DNA of 64,000 nucleotides from Trichoplax sp. H2 (lineage: Eukaryota > Placozoa > Uniplacotomia > Trichoplacea): NCBI GenBank assembly GCA_003344405.1, contig NOWV01000001.1, forward strand, positions 1,488,001-1,552,000, read 5' to 3'. Both the position numbers and the translations under genes were made by a program. Of this stretch, positions 35,744 to 49,000 are shown piece by piece. Every line of letters begins with the position of its first letter. Positions within the stretch are counted from its first letter, which is position 1. Below the pieces are notes generated by a model. The model was not told the origin of the DNA. It saw only the letters and a program-made list of their open reading frames with translations, and did no database searches.

Positions 35744-36095
35744 CAGTAAGTCGCCGGTTATTAAGCCCACGGTTAATAAGCCCAGCCGCGTATTAAGCCC
35801 AAAACGGCTTGGTACGGAATTTTACATAGCAAAATCCGCCGGTTAATAAGCCCAGCCGCCGGTTATAAAACCCAGTTCGCCAACAGATTATAGCGAGATT
35901 CTCATCTCTCTGCACCCCAGCGCCTGAGAAACCAGTTGTACGCGTACATAACCAAGCACTACACATATATATGTTCGTATGCGTATGTATAGTGCTTATC
36001 CTGCGTTTGCGTTTGCACTCCGGTTATTGCGCCCGCCGCTTATTAAGCCCAATTTGGTCTGGGCCCGAGGTGGGCTTAATAACCGGCGACAGCTG
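35744..36095. mobile_element. Pogo/Tigger-like MITE, 352 bp
   Basis: The element starts CAGTAAGTCGCCGGTTATTA and its right end is the inverted complement. 35750-35770 and 36070-36090 are perfect 21-bp inverted repeats (GTCGCCGGTTATTAAGCCCAC), and the outermost bases also read CAG on both strands. It is flanked by TA at 35742-35743 and 36096-36097, the target duplication of Tc1/mariner-superfamily elements. Inside are further degenerate copies of GGTTAATAAGCCC in both orientations, as in subterminal binding-site arrays of pogo/Tigger elements. There is no transposase, so it is non-autonomous. GC content is well above its surroundings. Confidence 0.85.
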
Positions 36096-36099
36096 TATT

Positions 36100-39000
36100 A
36101 ATCATAATTTCCCTGTTACAGCTACGACAGTCAATCAATCGATCGAATCTGTTTTAATACTGCAATAATAATTGCTGCCTATCTAGCCAGCCGGTAATCC
36201 ATCAACCGGTATAAAATTACAGCTGAAGGCTGTATCCATCATAAAAATGACAACTTGTTGAGTAATGTAATTTGAAATTCAATAGCAGTGAGTCAGTTGA
36301 GTATGTTGATGTTATAAATTTGCAACAGGAAAAAGTTAAAACTATTCTACAAATTACACTATGAACCTACGGTCAACTTTATCCTCCTTAATATCTACCC
36401 ACAGTACGACTCTAAATACTGACGATCTCCTATCGTCAGGAGCAACGATAATACAACGCTAGTCTCTCTGAGACATAACTGAATTCAAACATTAACGAAA
36501 AGTCAGCCAATTTGTAGAAAATCTGTATAAACTTTAGTGATCAGAACTTCGATAATATTATAAAACTAGGCAGTTATCTATTAAAAGTATGTATAATGTC
36601 ATAGATAACGGTATGTTATCTGACAAACATCATTAAAGTGTTTTGTAGGAAAAGCCACTTTTGTGATAGTTATCAAGATACTTTTCCCAGCATTTGCAAT
36701 ACAAGATAGTCATTTTTGGATTTGAAATGGTATTTTTGTCTGAATTGAACTAAATTTAAAGTAGGTTCGACTGATGATATCTAGTTAATGTATCAGAAAT
36801 ACCGTATAATACTGTAAATTCTTCATACGAGTTAGTAACATTTTATTTATTAATTTACAGTTAGATTGAATAATACGCGTCTACCATCTTTGAATAATTA
36901 GCTTTAATGTAGGAGACAGTAATCTTCCATTGCAACACATGTCAACAGCTAGGCATTGAGTTATGGTAAGGTAATCTAGACAATCATTCTAACTCATGAA
37001 ATCTTCTTATACAATAACTTTCAGTACAATGATAAAGATTTTATATAAAAGTTTGATTCTGTTAACAACAGTAATGTTTTTTTAACTGACTGTATTTGGG
37101 CAAAAATTTGATACCTTTGCAATCCCTGCATTCTAAGATTGTTTAGCATACAACTAAATCTGCAAAAGGTGAGTATCTTAACTTGTATTATTATTAAATC
37201 ACAAATGGTCTGCTATAATGCAGCTTCATCATCGATAGTCGGTATTATCACCTTTTGAAGAATTGAGTGGGATAATTAGAGACTCTTCTCTACAGTACAT
37301 GTCCTAATTGAGCGCCAAGATTGGATAAAAAATTTAAAGTCAGAATTCGAATTTGATATAGACTTCAGTTCTGCATTTTGTATAAAGATGAACTTTGTAA
37401 CTGAAAAAGGAAATTGAAAGTTAATTAAAAGTTATCGATATTGGCTTCAAATTGCGATTCTTGGTGTAATGATTTTGCAAATGACACCGAATGTTACTAT
37501 TTAAAATCTACATCAAATGCTCTTAACTTTAGTACAGTAGTTCGAAGTAGTAATTTAGCAAAGGCCTATTCTAGAACTTACATAGTATGTTATACTATTG
37601 TACTTACTAAAAACTTATACGAGTCTTTATTATTTATTCAGTATTTCCTGATAGACTCGTTCTCATTACGATTTACGATCTTAATATACTGCGTTGTGGA
37701 ATATGCCTACACAATGACTAGTGGTAATAGTAAAGTGAACGAATAGAATACAAAGAAATGTGCTTATCCAGTCGAATATATATATATATATATATTAGAT
37801 TCTGGAAATAGTTATTAATGGTAGGCATTGTATGTTCGTTTTATTTACTACATACGTAAATAAAGAAGGCTATCTATAGCGACATAGTATAATCGACATT
37901 ACATGTATATCAAAGCATATCCTTTAACATAAGTCTAGATAAAGATCAAAGAACACGAAGAAAATACACACAATGCATGATTTATTATTTAGAAGTAATA
38001 ATGAACATAGAAAGCTATCTTTCTAAAAAAGTTGATCAACATAAATCAAGTAATCAACGCCTGAAAGTATCCAAAAGGATTATCGATAATAAAGATTCGC
38101 TTGTATCATTTTATTGTATTAATCTATCAATCAGTATGAATACATTAAAGTTAAAAACTGAGACACATGAATGCCGAAAAAGGACCATTTCGTGTATGAC
38201 ATATTAGCAATAATAATTTGTAGACAACATTTAATTCATTAGCAAATTATATCATTATTATTTTGCTTTTTGAGTAACTTGGCAACTTAATCAAATAGAA
38301 GTTACCTAGTAGCTGGAGCTCTAGTTTCAACTCAAGTATGTTCTATTTAATTCAATCACATATTTTAACTACGTACATATCTTTTGAATTCCTATCATAA
38401 ATTATCGCAATTTTCTGTTAATTTGATGTAAATATTTATCGAATACCATCAAGTCAATAAACCCAATTAGTTAGAATACGCCCTATACTATTCTAAGAAA
38501 TGGCGAGGATCACGAGTCAATATATCATATGATATGTGAAACATATGGTACTATTCAAAAATTTGGATTAGATTAGGGTGGGGTTCTATCGATGATGCTA
38601 CTTACTTTTCTTGTCAGGGCGGATAAGATGAGGTAAATAAGGGTGGATCAATAAAAATTAGTAATCTCTTGACGTCAAATTTTGTTTAAATGATCATCTA
38701 CTTAGGTCTTAAATGCTAAATTGGATATAAATTAGGCAGACGATGATGCAATTTTAAAACATAGATTACTACAAGTAGAATATACTGTCGTATAGCGAGT
38801 AAATATCACTGAGATAATGCTGCTATTACGTCGCAGTTGAAGAGAAATCGTTATTTCTAAATGGAAATTATGAAAAGGAGACGATTATTAATGAATTGAT
38901 TATAATAGCTATCAAGTTTGATATTACAGTTAATATCATCTGCATATTATTTCAAGCTACTGTCGATACTACAACATGCTTTATTGTCAATTTCTCTTTC

Positions 39001-42000
39001 CAGAGTAATTGTAAAATTAGGATAATGTTGATGATATGCCGTAATTGGCAACCCTATCAGCGTCTTCTAAGAAACATTGAAAATGTTTTTTTCCCGTTAT
39101 ACTTCGTATTATCTAGCGCTAATATATCGTACGCCTTTATGCATCATTATTTAGGTAAAAAATTATCTCATAGCTCTAAACTAACAAAATTCTTGTAACT
39201 AAATCAAATTAGAAACGCTTCTCTGATGATTGCTAATATAGCTTTATTCTTATATTTTGAATGTTGATTTTTCATAATAGGAGAGTTTATCCTTACTCAA
39301 AAAGTCTCTATTATGGTCAATATTGGCTATTTTTAAAGTAAGATAGGTGGTAACAATGATGAATACCGTTGTCCATCTATGTATTACCTACATGCGTGGA
39401 TATATATTCCGTCTATGTGTCAAGAGAATCTTTGTTATGATAATCAATATTCCGCAATTTTTATCCAATTTCAATTTAAAATTTTCATGTATATCACCTA
39501 ATTGAATCAGGTATAAATATTCATGCCTGTTATATACATATATTTGTCCTATCGAGTCAGGTATATTAAAATCACCCCATATAAAGACATGATAGCAGTT
39601 TTACTGAAGTTAACCTTGTAAATCTTTCATGCCAGCTCTTTATTTTTTAATATGAGCTAATTTAATCAAGATAAGAAAAAAATAGTTAAAATCAATTGTA
39701 AATCTGTCGCAAATTGAATGGAAATCTATATCAACACGATTAACCTAGTTGTCGATGTCACTCTATACGTTGGGTCCGAGAAAGAAGACAAATTGTATCT
39801 ATTATTGCAATCATCATTGATATTCTACTAAACCATATTGTAGCGTTGCGTCCAGATGATTTTGTGTGTATTAAAAATTTGATCTTTTATCTGTAGATTA
39901 TACTTACAAGCCCACTATGAATCATCATTATTTTAATCTATTTTAATTGTCGCGTTATGATGACTAGATATCTCCACCTTTTCTTTCTTCTTAAACTAAT
40001 AGATATTGTCTCGATCATCAATGTAATATACGATCTGAAATATAAGTTACAATAGCATTAGCAACATCGTTAATAACCTGATAAATTACTGCAAGTCCTC
40101 ATCAAAACTTTCTATTGTTCTACCTTTTTTTCCCCCCCAAGTCAAATAGCGTTGATCTAATAAAAATAAATTATAAGTATATCTTTATACTCTTCCAGTG
40201 ACATTCCTACTCTATCCTACCGATATTATTTGCCTTAATCGATGCAATATAATAATAACGAAAAAAGTATAAAAATAGCATAGGAAAATAATTAGGGAAA
40301 ACTTACATCTAGAATATATTGTAGTTGATAGGATCCGCATTTTTGAAGCGTTTTAAATCACGAAATTGAAGTTAAATTATATCGATGAATCTTGGTCGAT
40401 ATTTTTGACATCTCCTTCAAAAATAAAGAGTGATTTAATCATAAAGGAAATAATAGCAAGGGCTGAATATGGGAGGAGTGGGAAGAAAATAACTCTAGAA
40501 GTTACTATTGATAGAAAATGAAGCAGAATTATTAATACCGGTAATAGATGTTGACTCATTACCGTACAGCAGCCTTGATCGTATGGCGACTGATTAGCAT
40601 TTTGTTCATTTGAATACAATCATTGACTAGTGTACCTTAACAGCTAAGCTATACTTTTTCTCCTCCTCTTATGAATAACGTCGTATTATAAAATACTCAT
40701 GACTCTGTATAATTCATATCTAAAAAATGTATTCTTCTAGCCAAGAATACAAGTTATAATACAGTAGTATTGATGATTCTTTTTCATCTCCATCTATTAT
40801 AATAGGAATAAAATAGAAATAGACTGGAATAGTTGAATATTATATTGTTCATGATAATTGATTTTTGTTCTACCCTTTATTTTTATCATTTTTTGTTGTT
40901 TCCGTTGTCTTATTCTTTAGCAACCCTATCCAATAACAATACCAGCGTCTATTTGCGTCTACAACAAGGAGAAAAATCGGTTGGAATCTTCCTAGCTATC
41001 ACTTCACTTGATCGATTTTTCCAAAGTCTTTTCCCAATTTGTGGAAACAATACACTCTACTTGTCCACATCCTACTACGATTGAACTATTGTCCATTGAT
41101 TATATTGTCGATACCATACTGAAAATTTACCCTTATTTCTTTACCAATTTTTTACATACGGATCTCTAACTTCCAGTCAGTACAAGGCGGATAAACCGAA
41201 ATTAGACAGCACAATCGTTCATCGATCGATTGCTCACTCACTGATCTATTGATTCCATTTTTGGCCTAAATTATTAGAAAGAGCCACGAAAAGCCTTAAT
41301 AACATCGAGAAAAAGCGGAAAGGAAAAGAGAAAAGGAATGTAAGTCTTTCATTTTGATTAGTCAGTAAGCTCTACTGGACATATCGTTAACTTTTTAATA
41401 CGGCTGCAAATGAATCATACTCAATTGAAGTTTATTATTTTTATTTTTTCTTAACTGTATATCCTATAGTAAATAGATTATGCAATTTTTAAATCTTCTC
41501 TATCAAAGAATTTTATCCATAATGCGATGATTGTTCATAAAGATTTGAAATCAATTCGTCATAAATTTTTATTATTACATCAAAAAACGTGATCGTAACC
41601 CAATCAGTAATTTTAGACTTTTACGTAGTATTGTAAAAGCCAGTATAAAATCGATCATCATCTATGTTAGTGATTTGAACAGATTAGTATGACAAATTAA
41701 TCAAGAAGATTGACGTAATAGAAGAAAGCTGATGATTTTTGCTCGTTGTAGTCGTCTTGAATGGTGTGTAGACAGATTTAAAATACACTCGTAGGGTAAA
41801 AATATCTAAGTAAAATGATGCTTTCTCGGTAATCCGTATTCTTTCTAGTTAGCGTACATTTTATGATAGACGTTTATACGTTACATAAGATTGGTTATAT
41901 TCTTCTTCTTATTTTTTACCAATAATTATGACTGATAAAAGGAGAAAATACCGTCTTGTGTTGAAATTCACAATACTTACTGTAGAAATTAGATATACAG

Positions 42001-43084
42001 TACAGTAGTCTTTGCGTATGCTAAAGTCTCTCACTCGATTGCCTTTATAATTGTATCATTTCAAGTTCTTCATTACAACTATCGTACTATTTTCCTCTTT
42101 TTGCTGTCTCGTTCTCCTTCTTCTCTCTACTACCGATTGATAATTTCCTAGTTTCAACCAAGTAGAAATCAGCAATATACTAATATGATCGTCAGTATTT
42201 GTCTTAACTTGAAGAAAGAGAGAGAGAGACAGAGCAACAACCTATCAGTTCGTAGACATAGTGCTGACATTATCATTTGATGCTTTACTCTTTTGATCAG
42301 TTTTATGATTTTCTTAAGAGAAATTCTTTTACTACTTGTATTTATGAATAACATAATTGTCATTTTTAGCGTGGATTACTTGTGTAAGTTATAGTTTCAG
42401 TATAAAATAGTGGTATATTATGTTCTTATTCTATTTTTGAATTTTTCTTACTAAAAATGAAGCTTATATGGAATAAAGTAGTCACGTTAAGTCAACGTTG
42501 TAAATCATCAGTTTAAAATCATGTATATACAATCATAGCATTTATAACCCGAGACAAATAGATTATTTAATATTGTTATAAATATGCTCCATCAGTAATC
42601 ATGTTATATTATCTTTGATCTATTTTTTCTCTATCCAGCTATGATAGACTGACCAATCATTTTATAACCAATCTTTTTTCGTTTGCTAGATTGATCGATA
42701 TTAACTTACATTTGGGTAATCAACATCATATCATCTATTAAACGAAGAATAGAACTTGAACAGACGCAAGCAATCCCTTTTCATTGTAGTATTGCGTGTC
42801 TGCCATTTTTCACACCGCTTTTGACTTACTACGAATTAAAAATTAAGCAATCGCTCTGCAAATAGTACCTTGATAAGGATATATTTTCACCCTAGTCAAA
42901 GCAAGATTATCGTACCAAGGCTTGGAGCTTTATAACCTTGTCGTTACAGACGAAAACTACGTCGAGTTATCATCCATTTCTCCCTCTTCCCTCCTTCAAA
43001 AGACGGTTGATTAATTTACATAGAAGAGTTGAATGATCTATCTATCCATGGTCTTATAAATTATTATATTCAGATTTAGAAAGA
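36100..43084. other. Long AT-rich stretch without a recognisable gene
   Basis: About 7 kb between the MITE and the first exon of the RIM-like gene. I checked the longer open frames on both strands (for example 37441-37746 and 38896-39198 plus). They lack family resemblance, spliceable neighbours or biased codon use. It may hold the promoter and 5' UTR exons of the RIM-like gene. A short (TA)n run lies near 37780. Confidence 0.45.
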
Positions 43085-46000
43085 ATGTGGCCATCCAAGA
43101 TACAAAATGTATTCTTTGGGAATACAAATAGGTCTACTAGCCATAATGGGCATGATGGCGACGATTTTGAAGTGGTAGAACATTTACCTCAATTTTCACG
43201 ATTAACCGAAGAAGAAAGACAGCGTATTCAAGAAGTATTAAAAAAGCAAAAACAATTTGATGAGCAAAATCAAGCCCATGTAGAGTAAGTCAAGCTCAAA
43301 ATAAGATTTTTCTTTCAAGTGTAATCACTTGCGTTTTTTATTAGAATTTAATTTTATCATCATCAGATGTATTTACCGATAACTATAAGTTCATTATTAA
43401 TGTCGGCAGCGGATGATGTACCGTTGCCATCTATATATACAGTCCTTATGGTTGATGATAACATCACCGTGATGATCGTGATGATTCATCTCTATTATTG
43501 GGAGCAGGGAGGATTGGAAATGATAGATAAATGTTTTCCTTGATCATTTTCTTACAATTTTCTCTCCTTTCTAATTGAGTCTAAACAATTAGTCAGATAA
43601 CGATATGGATTAGTCGTAGGACTAAAGGCATCAAAAGTAGAAGATTTAGCGGTGTATTCTAGTCCATGTTCTATTTGTTAATGAAATAAGATGGACGATG
43701 CTAGTCCACTACATAATGATACTATTCCTGTGAACATGATCCATAAATATTTGTTGTAACGTTAGATGATAAAAACATGCAGGAAAAGCATCCAGCCGAA
43801 GTCTGAACAAAATATTGTACATTAGAGCAAGAATTTGTATAGCGTTGTGAAGAATAGTTGTCATCATTACTGCAGATAAACATGGATAGCTTTCGATAGA
43901 AAATATAATCAATATAGTTGTATTAAATTATGCTATCGCTATTATATATTTTCAATTAAATCATCTTTTATCATTGATGGATAATTTAAAATGATATCGT
44001 TATTCCTTTCGATCATGAGTCGATGGAAATCAAGTTACAACAAGTATGAAAATGATCAATTCGTTCGAATCGCCACGGTATACCAAATTCCTTAGAGTGA
44101 ATTGTTACTTTGACAACTATATTGATGCTAGAAAAATATAGACTAAATTACTATACAATTAAGGATACGCTAGAATTCCATCGGAAATGCTATTGTATGA
44201 TTGGAACGAATTTATATAATACGCATAACGTATATCAAAAGTTCAATTTAAAAGGGGACTACTCGCAGTTACAACTAGCTATAAAGATCAATAATATTGG
44301 TCTTTAATCTTGATCGTAGTTGTGGCTAAAATCTATCAGTAATTATATTGGATTAGTTGGTGTATAAAATAGCTTATAAGAAAAACGGTTAGAAAACTGT
44401 TATAAAAAGTAAAATTATAGAAAGAAATGAAATAGACGAAAGGGATAGTTCTTGTCTGCAAGGCTTTTTCTTCTCCTTTTTCTTATTAACGATGTTATAA
44501 TTTGGTCAACATCACTGATCTATGTCTTATACATAGAATGAAAATATTTAAAAAATGAACATACGCTCTTAAATTGATATTTTCCATTTTTTTGGGGGGG
44601 GCGATTTATCGTTCATCATTCAAAGACAGACATTCCATTTTCTTGGATATAAACTGTTCTCTTAGCTGTTATAAAATATCTCTTTGTAACTGCACCTTTC
44701 TCTGTCAGTCGTGCTTAAATTGCCCAATTTGATCGTCTTCTTTGTACGCCTAAAATTGTAGAAGGAATTACCAATCAAAAATTTTATAAGTTTATTAATA
44801 TAGGATAAAGGGTTGCTTATCTCGTTCATAAAGTCTTGTATCGCCAGATCTTCCATATTGAACAGTAAAAGTAAAAGTTGTTACAGAAGATTTCATTATC
44901 TTTGCCTTTCAAAAGTCGTTCAATCATCATGAGAAAGTACTTGGACTGTTGCAATGGATTTTACTTGAATTTTTAAGCTTTTTTTGTGCTATTGCTGTTA
45001 ATTCTATTTGGCAGCATAGCACTACACATTATTTTTAAATGCTCTCTTATTTCTTTCGACTTAATTTTATATACTTAAGTATTCTATATAGTTTCCATTT
45101 TCTTTTCTTTTTCAATTAATACGGTGCAAGTACCAAAAAATTGACATGTACTTTATGTATGAAGTTGTTTCTTGGCTTTCTATCATGATTTAGAGTGTAT
45201 TAGGATACATTAGCCATCGTGAAATTCATTTTAATCAACTTAGAATATTGAAATAGTTAGCGAATAACTAAACTGACATAGCATAGAAATAGGACATTTT
45301 TAGTTCAACACTCTAAACGATATCTTGACAAGGTATCGAATATCATTAAAAAAATAGTAATTGCATCAAGAATTTTACTTTTCATTTGGGTCAAGAGAAG
45401 AAGTTCAAATGTTATTGATATATCGAAATAAGACTCGTTAAGACTGTTCAATGAGTGTATTATTAGTTACAAAAGAATGTTTAGCTTTGAAACTTTTTAA
45501 TTATAAAACGTTGAAAATTTTAATAGCATTGATGCTATCTACTATGTACCAACAAATGACGATTCATTTTGAGCATCTTTGCTTGATCAGTTACTACCGT
45601 AAAGTAATTATAAAAGTGCAAAGAGGTCCAAATTTTTAACTATGTAAAGGGTATCTTAATTTTAACATTGCTATCGTCAATAGATGATATTCAATTTTAG
45701 AATCTACCACCAATATCTAGCCTAGTTGAAGGCTAAACTACAATATTGATCATATTGAATTTCATAACATCCAATTCATGATCAAATACTTGACAAGATT
45801 CCCTCAGGGACTTATCAATTCTACTTTGGCAAATGGATTTTTATTATTGAAAACTTATCCTATCATGGTTGTAAACTCCAGATAGTAAGCTGAATATTAA
45901 GCTCTTGATCCGTTTTTGGAATCATATCCTAATCATGCTGATAGATTACTTTTGAAATGATCTTAAGCGCTTGAGCAAAAGAATAAATAGTCCGTAGAAG

Positions 46001-49000
46001 AAAGTGAAAATACTAACATAGTCTATTGCTCGATTACCAGTATAAGCTATTGCTTTTCTTTCTATCAGGACAGTCATGATAAAATCTTGGAGTAACATCC
46101 TTTTCAGGCTGTATTCAATGCTATTATTTCCAATCTACTATTATAAACTTATTATTAGCAACTATACTCAAATGAGGATGTTCGTTGTTGGCAATCCTAC
46201 TCGCCACCATATAATATTGTCCATTTTAATTGCTTCAGTTAAAAATGAACTATTAGCATTGGCTTTTGGCAATGTACTATTACTATTATAAATCTCGAGC
46301 ATTCTTAGCAATAAATTTCTACTATAACATCCACAGTTATTCATACTGATTCGATCAAGTATATTGAATCACTTGGGTTAGAAAAAATACTCAAATAATT
46401 TAGCTATTGGATTGAATAATACTTTGATAGGCCCTATTGTCGATTTGGAGTATTATTTTAGAGTACGACAATACCTACTTAGCCAAATCTGTATTATTGT
46501 AGCCTACCAATGAATATCGGATGCCGATTAAGGCTCTTAATTAATAACTCAATAGGTAATGGAGTTTTAAGTTAAAACATGAAGTTATTTCAACAGTATA
46601 CTAAAATGTAGAATAGACCATTCTCCGAAGAATTCAATGCCCTTGGAGTACTTCATAATCGATACTTCTAGACCGTCCATTTCTAAGTATTTTTTACAAA
46701 TGGACGATTGAGTGACCATTTCTTTCAATCCCTGCAATTAATGATTTAATGACTAGAGTAGTGCGACTTTGCTTTATCAAGTCGAATTACTAATCACTAC
46801 TGTGGATTCTTTTTAATTCTATCTATGTTTAACCCTATCTTGACTTTCTTGAAAAATTTTTGTAACTTGACTAATTCAACAGCTAGAACTGTATAACTCT
46901 ACTTTAGATCGGTATTTAATCAAGTCTTTACCTTCTGAAAATATCGGTAACTTGAATCATTTCATGGTTAGGGGTATTAATGCCATTCTGCGGTAAATTT
47001 ATATTTAAGCCAATCTGTTCCCTCTAGGAAATACCCCATTACTTGAATGGTTTAATTACTAGAGTAATGCGATTCGCATGTAGACCTATATTTAATCCAT
47101 CCTTTACCTTCTTTAAATCTCAGTAATTGATTGATTTAATAGACCAGAGAAATGCGTCTGTGATTTATCCAGTCAAGTTACTAAATACTGCTCTGGATCC
47201 ACGTTCATTCTTTTCCTTTTTAAAATCTCTGTAGTTTTAATGACCGAATGACTAGAGTAAAGGAATTTTACTTTAACAAGTCGAGTCACTGCTTTAGATC
47301 CATTATAATTGAATCAGTCTTCTCTTCTGATCTGTTTCATAGATAGACTTTTTTTGTATTCCTATAAAGAATATTCCCATGACTGAGATATTCTTACCTT
47401 GAATCTATCATAGTAGCCTTTAAACGACATCAGTCTTATCTAGTAGTTTATACTATCTTAACTATTTTTTTGCCCAATGTCTTCCGTCTTTGAAGCTTTA
47501 TCCGTAATTTCTCCAGTGGGCAATTAAGCCGATATTTTTTACGAATGAGATTTCAATATCCTTGTCATTATTGACTTCACGGTTAGCGTAGTTCTAATTG
47601 AAACCATCCGTTCATCTGATCGATCATTAAACTACGCCAGCTTTTTAGCCATGGACTACTAAATTACAAACTTTGTAGTCCATGTTTATAGAGTATACTT
47701 TCTTTTTTGGCAATCTTAAATTTTATGCTTTCTCTAAATTTTTCATCTATATACTCTCCTTCTTTCGTGAACAAGTCAATTCACGTTGAGGATTATCGCT
47801 TTTATCCACGCGGGCAATTGGGCAGTGCAGTAAAAATTTATAATTTCGATTTTTCTGAGCAAGTTAGTAACCAACAACTCGTGTTTGAACTAGTGCTTAT
47901 ATTTTCCAATTATTCTAACCATGGATAAATTATATCAACCTACTCTATTTTGGCATCTTTTGCTCACTGCTTTTTCTTCTTTAACGCTTGATCACATGCT
48001 TTGATATAATTCGATGAGCAATTATTTCATCGAAGGGAATTTTCATATCCCTCGTAAAATTGGAATGTAATTGTAATAAAAGATGCGTTTAATTCTAGTG
48101 ATAACAAACCGAATCGAATGGCTGTCATTAAAGTGGAGATAGGGATATATCCAGGATTATTAGCTTACAGTAACATAATCGGGAAATAAAAATCATATAG
48201 AGTGGATAAAGGGGTAGAGCCATCGTCGACCTTGTCCATTCTTTTATTATACTAGTATTGTTGCTCATTACTTAAAGATTTAACATCTGCCTTAGCATAG
48301 CAAAAAGATAAAAAAAGCCCCACGTAAACGCCATGTTTGATAGTATTCTATCATCTATTTTGTCTATCCTTTCGTTTGCTTTTCTCCTTTATTTTTTACT
48401 GCTATGATTACCTATAAGTTGGAATTTGGAACTAGCAAAATGAATGTAATAGAATTTAAGAATTTGGGCGGTAATATCGCAGAAAAGTATATCCTTTTTG
48501 ACTATTATTGTTGCTGTTACTGGCAAGTTACTTGTTACTTAAGATTTTTAGCTAATGCGTTTACAGTCAAAGAAATTAAAAAGTCGTATAGAAACGCTTT
48601 ATATCATGGCAGTATTATCGTTGATCGTGTCCATTCCTTCATTTTATTAATATTATTACTTGGTGATTTTTGTTCCTTCTTGATTCTTATAACAATGCGA
48701 GAACATATGGATGGGCGATCATATCTCTATCACTGCACCATTTCCAAATATCTAACCATTGAAATTTATCGATACCTCGTTGATCGTTCACTTTTAATGG
48801 CGAGTTTTTACCTGCTTAGCAGGTAGAATATGAATAAATAGTTTATACAATCGAGTAGTTTAATTTTCGAAGAGGTAACCGTGAAGATTCCTAATTTCTC
48901 CCTAACTATCATCATAGCCATCATGTTTAGATTGATTTCAATCTGCTTGGAAAGCCATTCTATGACTTTCCTTTTATTTAAAGATGATGCTTCCACAGTA

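Noticed and set aside
37441-37746. Plus-strand frame of 101 codons in the 36-43 kb stretch
   Set aside because: Random-looking composition, no homology, no splice partners; expected by chance in several kb of DNA.
44590-44605. Run of Gs (GGGGGGGG) in the first RIM-like intron
   Set aside because: A single homopolymer near a T run; no quadruplex-forming series of G tracts around it.
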